Positions 5,833 through 8,705 of a DNA stretch of 8,705 bases are shown here, piece by piece. Made by a program: the position numbers and the translations under genes. Under the pieces are notes generated by a model. It was given only the letters and a program-made list of their open reading frames with translations. It ran no database searches and was not told the DNA's origin. How positions within the stretch are numbered: the first letter of the stretch is position 1; each line of letters opens with the position of its first letter. Source of the DNA: Syntrophomonas sp. UBA4807 (GTDB taxonomy: Bacteria; Bacillota; Syntrophomonadia; Syntrophomonadales; Syntrophomonadaceae). The stretch covers positions 2,987 to 11,691 of the forward strand of contig DHGD01000097.1 of NCBI GenBank assembly GCA_002402575.1, written 5' to 3'.

Positions 5833-7002
5833 ATGCGGATGAAACGTTGTTTAGCAGTGCTGGTATTGTTGTTATTTGCTGTGGGGATGGTTGCTGGTTG
5901 CGGCCAGAAGGCTACCGACCAGCAGACTCCGGGAGCGCCAGCCGGTGAAATCGTGGTAGGTCTGAACTGTGAACTGTCCGGCGGGGTAGCCAGCTATGGA
6001 ACCAATGCCGCCAACGGCGCCAAACTGGCTTTTGAGGAGATCAATGCCAAAGGCGGCGTGTTGGGGAAACAGATTAAGGTTCTGGAGCGCGACAGCCAGT
6101 CCAAAACCGATGAAGCCATGAATGTTAGCGCTGATTTGGTAAGCAAGGGTATCGTAGCCCAGATCGGGCCGCTGGTAAGCGGCGCGGTTGCAGCCTGCAC
6201 CCCGGTCATGAATGAGAACAAGGTTCCTCTGATAGCGCCCGCGGCCACAGCCCCCGGAGCAACTGTGGATGAGAAGACCGGGCAGACTTTCCCCTACATA
6301 TTCCGGGCCTGCTTCCTGGATTCTGACCAGGGGGTGCGCATGGCGCAATACGCCTACGATACCCTGGGAGTGAAGACCGCAGCCATTTACGGCAGCACCT
6401 CAGACGACTATGCCAAAGGCTTAGCCAAATATTTCAAAGAGGCATTTGAAGCTAAAGGTGGTAAAATTGTTGCTCAGGAGGGCTATGTCTCAGGAGACAA
6501 GGACTTCAAAGCTACATTGACGAAAATCAAAGCCGCCCAGCCGGCATTCATCTATGTGCCTGGTTATTATCAGGAAGTATCCATCCTGATAAAACAAGCC
6601 CGTGAACTGGGAATCACTGCTCCCATGGGCGGCGGCGACGGCTGGGATTCACCTGACATGGTCTCCGTGGCTGGCGCAGCCGCACTGAATAATACCTATT
6701 TTACCAATCACTATTCAGTACAGGATCCCAAACCGGCTATCGCCAACTTTGTAAAAGCCTATCAGACCAAATACAACAAGACCCCGGACTCTTTTGCCGC
6801 CCTGGGGTATGATTCCGCCTATCTGTTGGCGGAAGCCATCAAGTCGGCCAACTCAGCCGATCCGGTTAAAGTAGCCGAAGCTCTGGCTAAAACCAAGGAT
6901 TTCCCCGGCATTACCGGGAACATGACCTTTAATGAGAAACACAACCCGGTTAAGAGCATCGTGGTTATCGAATTCAAGGACGGGAAGTTGGTTTCCCACT
7001 AA
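5833..7002 (+). CDS. livK: Branched-chain amino acid-type ABC transporter substrate-binding lipoprotein
   Basis: This 389-residue extracytoplasmic receptor of the Peripla_BP_6/LivJ-LivK family captures ligand and delivers it to the LivHM permease encoded next. Residues 1-23 form a lipoprotein signal peptide: basic MRMKR, a hydrophobic run (7-20) and the lipobox V-A-G-C with the lipidated cysteine at 23. A low-complexity linker (KATDQQTPGAPAG) follows, then the mature domain from about 39: GEIVVGLNCELSGGVASYGT, NGAKLAFEEINAKGG (61-75), IGPLVSGAVAA (111-121), APAATAPG (135-142) and, near the C-terminus, FAALGYDSAYLLAEAI and FPGITGNMTFNEKHNPVK. Membrane lipid anchoring fits a Gram-positive-type cell. 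The ligand cannot be read from the sequence: family members bind Leu/Ile/Val, other amino acids, amides, urea or aromatic acids. It lies 72 bases after the activase gene and 66 bases before livH, with a stem-loop in the latter gap. Confidence 0.93.
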   Translation: MRMKRCLAVLVLLLFAVGMVAGCGQKATDQQTPGAPAGEIVVGLNCELSGGVASYGTNAANGAKLAFEEINAKGGVLGKQIKVLERDSQSKTDEAMNVSADLVSKGIVAQIGPLVSGAVAACTPVMNENKVPLIAPAATAPGATVDEKTGQTFPYIFRACFLDSDQGVRMAQYAYDTLGVKTAAIYGSTSDDYAKGLAKYFKEAFEAKGGKIVAQEGYVSGDKDFKATLTKIKAAQPAFIYVPGYYQEVSILIKQARELGITAPMGGGDGWDSPDMVSVAGAAALNNTYFTNHYSVQDPKPAIANFVKAYQTKYNKTPDSFAALGYDSAYLLAEAIKSANSADPVKVAEALAKTKDFPGITGNMTFNEKHNPVKSIVVIEFKDGKLVSH

Positions 7003-7011
7003 CATCCAAAC

Positions 7012-7050
7012 GTGAAGCCAGGAGGGGAGCACAACCTCTCCTGGCCTTAC
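7012..7050 (+). promoter_or_regulatory. Intergenic stem-loop between the binding-protein and permease genes
   Basis: The arms GCCAGGAGGGG (7017-7027) and CCTCTCCTGGC (7035-7045) form an 11-bp stem with one G-U pair and a 7-base loop. After a single A-C mismatch, four more pairs extend it (7012-7015 with 7047-7050). The 3' side continues CTTACAAACGGAGG, without a U-tract, so a simple intrinsic terminator is unlikely. A structure here would protect the upstream livK message from 3' decay or reduce read-through into livH. The livH ribosome binding site begins only 5 bases after the stem base. Confidence 0.75.
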
Positions 7051-7054
7051 AAAC

Positions 7055-7059
7055 GGAGG
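7055..7059 (+). promoter_or_regulatory. Ribosome binding site of livH
   Basis: GGAGG lies 9 bases before the ATG at 7069. It supports that start over a GTG at 7012, which would put the stem-loop and this site inside the coding sequence and add a non-family N-terminus. Confidence 0.8.
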
Positions 7060-7068
7060 CAGTATTTT

Positions 7069-7950
7069 ATGGTTGAGTTTATGCAACAAATGGTAAACGG
7101 ATTGTCGCTGGGGGCTATTTATGCCCTGATAGCACTGGGATATACCATGGTATATGGCATCATTCTATTGATCAATTTCGCGCATGGCGACATCATGATG
7201 GTGGGGGCGTATGTAGGCTTTTTTTCTATAACGATTCTGGGCAGCAATGTATTTGTGGCCCTATTGACTTCTATGTTAGCCTGCGCCGCCTTAGGAGTCC
7301 TTATAGAAAAGATCGCATACAAACCGCTGCGCAATTCCACCCGCATCGCGGCCTTGATCACCGCCATCGGCACCTCGCTGTTTTTAGAGTATGTGACCAT
7401 ATTCTTCCTTACCCCGGAACAGAGGGTGTTCCCGGCTGAAGCCTTTCCCTTGCTTCAATACGAAATCCAGGGCTTGTTTATTTCCAACAAAGATATCTTT
7501 ATCATAGCGCTGGCAGTGATCCTGATGGTGATTTTACAGTATATCGTCAAGCGCACCCGGGCCGGGAAAGCCATGCGGGCGGTCTCTCTGGACCAGGAGG
7601 CCGCGGTGCTGATGGGCATCAGCGTAGATAAAACCATATCCTTTACCTTTGCTCTGGGATCAGCCTTGGCCGCTGCCGCCGGTGTATTAATAGGCATCTA
7701 TTATGGCACCATCAACCCCCTGATGGGCATTATACCCGGCCTCAAGGCATTTGTAGCCGCCGTATTGGGCGGCATTGGCATAATCCCCGGCGCTATGGTG
7801 GGCGGGTTTTTAATGGGCATCCTGGAGACTATGGTGAGCGGCTATGGAAGCAGTATGTATCGCGATGCGGTAGCGTTTGGGGTATTGATTTTGATTCTCC
7901 TAATTAAACCGACCGGTATATTCGGTCGCAATGACAGTGAAAAAGTGTAG
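7069..7950 (+). CDS. livH: Branched-chain amino acid-type ABC transporter permease LivH
   Basis: This 293-residue integral membrane protein is one of the two permeases of a HAAT-family ABC importer. The N-terminus FMQQMVNGLSLGAIYALIAL (4-23) and the block MVYGIILLINFAHGDIMMVG (27-46) are typical of LivH. About eight hydrophobic segments can be seen, for example 12-34, 41-58, 61-80, 93-114, 142-160, 190-211, 226-254 and 268-280. The cytoplasmic loop RAGKAMRAVSLDQEAAVLMG (164-183), followed by IS, is the EAA-like region that contacts the ATPase subunits, and the C-terminus ends in the usual PTGIFGR. Length matches the family (about 290-305). The stop at 7948-7950 is followed 9 bases later by livM, indicating co-translation. 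The ATPase genes livG and livF are expected beyond the window. Confidence 0.95.
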   Translation: MVEFMQQMVNGLSLGAIYALIALGYTMVYGIILLINFAHGDIMMVGAYVGFFSITILGSNVFVALLTSMLACAALGVLIEKIAYKPLRNSTRIAALITAIGTSLFLEYVTIFFLTPEQRVFPAEAFPLLQYEIQGLFISNKDIFIIALAVILMVILQYIVKRTRAGKAMRAVSLDQEAAVLMGISVDKTISFTFALGSALAAAAGVLIGIYYGTINPLMGIIPGLKAFVAAVLGGIGIIPGAMVGGFLMGILETMVSGYGSSMYRDAVAFGVLILILLIKPTGIFGRNDSEKV

Positions 7951-7959
7951 GTGAAGAAC

Positions 7960-8705
7960 ATGCCATCATCAAAGCGGCAATGGCTGGTTGTCTTGATAAA
8001 TATCATCTTGCTGGCCGGATTATTCACCGTGGTGCAATACATGATCGCCACCAGAGTGCTCAATCAGTATTATCAGATAAATCTGGCGGCGATGTGTATA
8101 AACATCATTCTGGCGGTCAGCTTAAACCTGATCAACGGGTTTACCGGGCAACTCTCCCTGGGGCATGCCGGGTTCATGGCGGTGGGCGCGTATGTGGCCG
8201 CGGTTTGCACCAAACGGATGGATTTGCCCTTCGTTATCGCCATAATAGCCGCCTGTGCGTCTGCGGCATTGGCGGGCTTTATCATTGGGGTGCCTACCCT
8301 GCGCCTCAAAGGGGACTACTTGGCCATAGCCACCCTGGGCTTTGGGGAAATAATCCGGGTTATCCTGCAAAATATCGATGAATTGGGCGGTCCGGCGGGC
8401 ATAGTCGGTATCAGCCGCCAGGCTACCTGGCCATATCTGTTTGTCGCTACGGTTATTACCATAATTGTGATTCAGAACCTGATCAACTCCAGCTACGGCC
8501 GGGCCATAATTTCGGTTCGCGAAGACGAAGTAGCGGCAGAGATGATGGGCATTAACACCACCTGGTACAAAGTGCTGGCATTCATGATCGGGGCCGGGTT
8601 TGCGGGGTTGGCCGGAGCGCTGTTTGCCCACTATTTCTACATCATTAAACCGGATACGTTTAACTTCCTGAAATCATTCGACATATTGGTTATGGTGGTC
8701 TTAGG
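7960..8705 (+). CDS. livM: Branched-chain amino acid-type ABC transporter permease LivM, N-terminal part (3' end outside window)
   Basis: An open frame begins at the ATG at 7960 and runs off the window after 248 codons without a stop. AGGTGA at 7949-7954, overlapping the livH stop, is a fair ribosome binding site with a 5-base spacer. After a short basic leader (MPSSKRQW) come hydrophobic segments at about 9-29 and 41-58. The LivM signature follows: SLNLINGFTGQLSLGHAGFM (54-73) and AVGAYVAA, then VPTLRLKGDYLAIATLGFGE (111-130), GGPAGIVGI and the ATPase-contact loop GRAIISVREDEVAAEMMGIN (180-199), and finally GAGFAGLAGALFAHYF (211-226). Family members are usually about 290-350 aa, so perhaps 50-100 residues are missing. 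The truncation is due to the window end. It pairs with LivH as the translocation pore. Confidence 0.94.
   Translation, partial: MPSSKRQWLVVLINIILLAGLFTVVQYMIATRVLNQYYQINLAAMCINIILAVSLNLINGFTGQLSLGHAGFMAVGAYVAAVCTKRMDLPFVIAIIAACASAALAGFIIGVPTLRLKGDYLAIATLGFGEIIRVILQNIDELGGPAGIVGISRQATWPYLFVATVITIIVIQNLINSSYGRAIISVREDEVAAEMMGINTTWYKVLAFMIGAGFAGLAGALFAHYFYIIKPDTFNFLKSFDILVMVVL

Noticed and set aside
7910..7928. 6-bp inverted repeat (CGACCG/CGGTCG) near the end of livH
   Set aside because: Short, inside coding sequence, no U-tract, and livM follows at once; not a terminator and within chance expectation.
7951..7959. GTG at 7951 as the livM start
   Set aside because: It would place the AGGTGA ribosome binding site inside the gene and has no Shine-Dalgarno sequence of its own; ATG 7960 is better supported.
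8417..8431. 6-bp inverted repeat (GCCAGG/CCTGGC) in livM
   Set aside because: Short stem with a 3-base loop, expected by chance in GC-rich coding DNA.
1..8705. Search for an in-frame UGA selenocysteine codon, SECIS-linked selenoprotein or tRNA-Sec (selC) near selAB
   Set aside because: All family-matched genes run to a stop with a complete C-terminus, TGA stops at 784, 3699 and 4799 overlap the next start, the TGA at 5758 is followed by TAA after three codons, and there is no gap large enough for the roughly 95-base selC.
1..8705. CRISPR arrays, insertion sequences, transposase remnants, integration sites or phage genes
   Set aside because: No repeated spacer-like units, terminal repeats, mobile-element proteins or tRNA-flanked junctions are visible; the gene content is ordinary chromosomal metabolism.

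Overview
The window reads as chromosomal DNA of an anaerobic bacterium, most likely a Clostridia-type Firmicute of the syntrophic or acetogenic kind. This rests on strong GGAGG-type ribosome binding sites, a TTG start, selenocysteine machinery, and a cluster of oxygen-sensitive ATP-dependent iron-sulfur activase genes. The genus cannot be named from the sequence. All genes lie on the + strand and the DNA is almost fully coding. The longest gap between genes is about 70 bases, so there is no gene-free stretch over 300 bases.

Region 1 (1-2681) is the selenocysteine pair. It holds the C-terminal part of selA (start outside the window) and a complete selB, joined by an ATGA stop/start overlap. 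Together they make Sec-tRNA(Sec) and deliver it to the ribosome at UGA codons. Neither selC (tRNA-Sec) nor any UGA-containing selenoprotein gene is visible here.

Region 2 (2709-5760) follows selB after only 27 bases. It is a tightly coupled three-gene module: a DUF2229-type protein, a second protein that appears to be its distant paralog, and an HgdC/BadFG-type ASKHA ATPase carrying the two cluster-ligand cysteines. Both junctions are ATGA overlaps. In many anaerobes comparable domains form one very large activase protein; here they are three separate polypeptides. No 2-hydroxyacyl-CoA dehydratase or benzoyl-CoA reductase subunit is present, so the target of this electron-activating machine is unknown. 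This is the most interesting part of the window.

Region 3 (5833-8705) is the start of a branched-chain-amino-acid-type (HAAT family) ABC importer: a lipoprotein substrate-binding protein (livK-like), permease livH, and permease livM cut by the window end. A strong stem-loop without a U-tract separates livK from livH and probably sets the ratio of binding protein to permease.

Several perfect inverted repeats lie inside coding sequence, notably a 24-base uninterrupted palindrome in selB and a 10-bp stem in the second activase-module gene.
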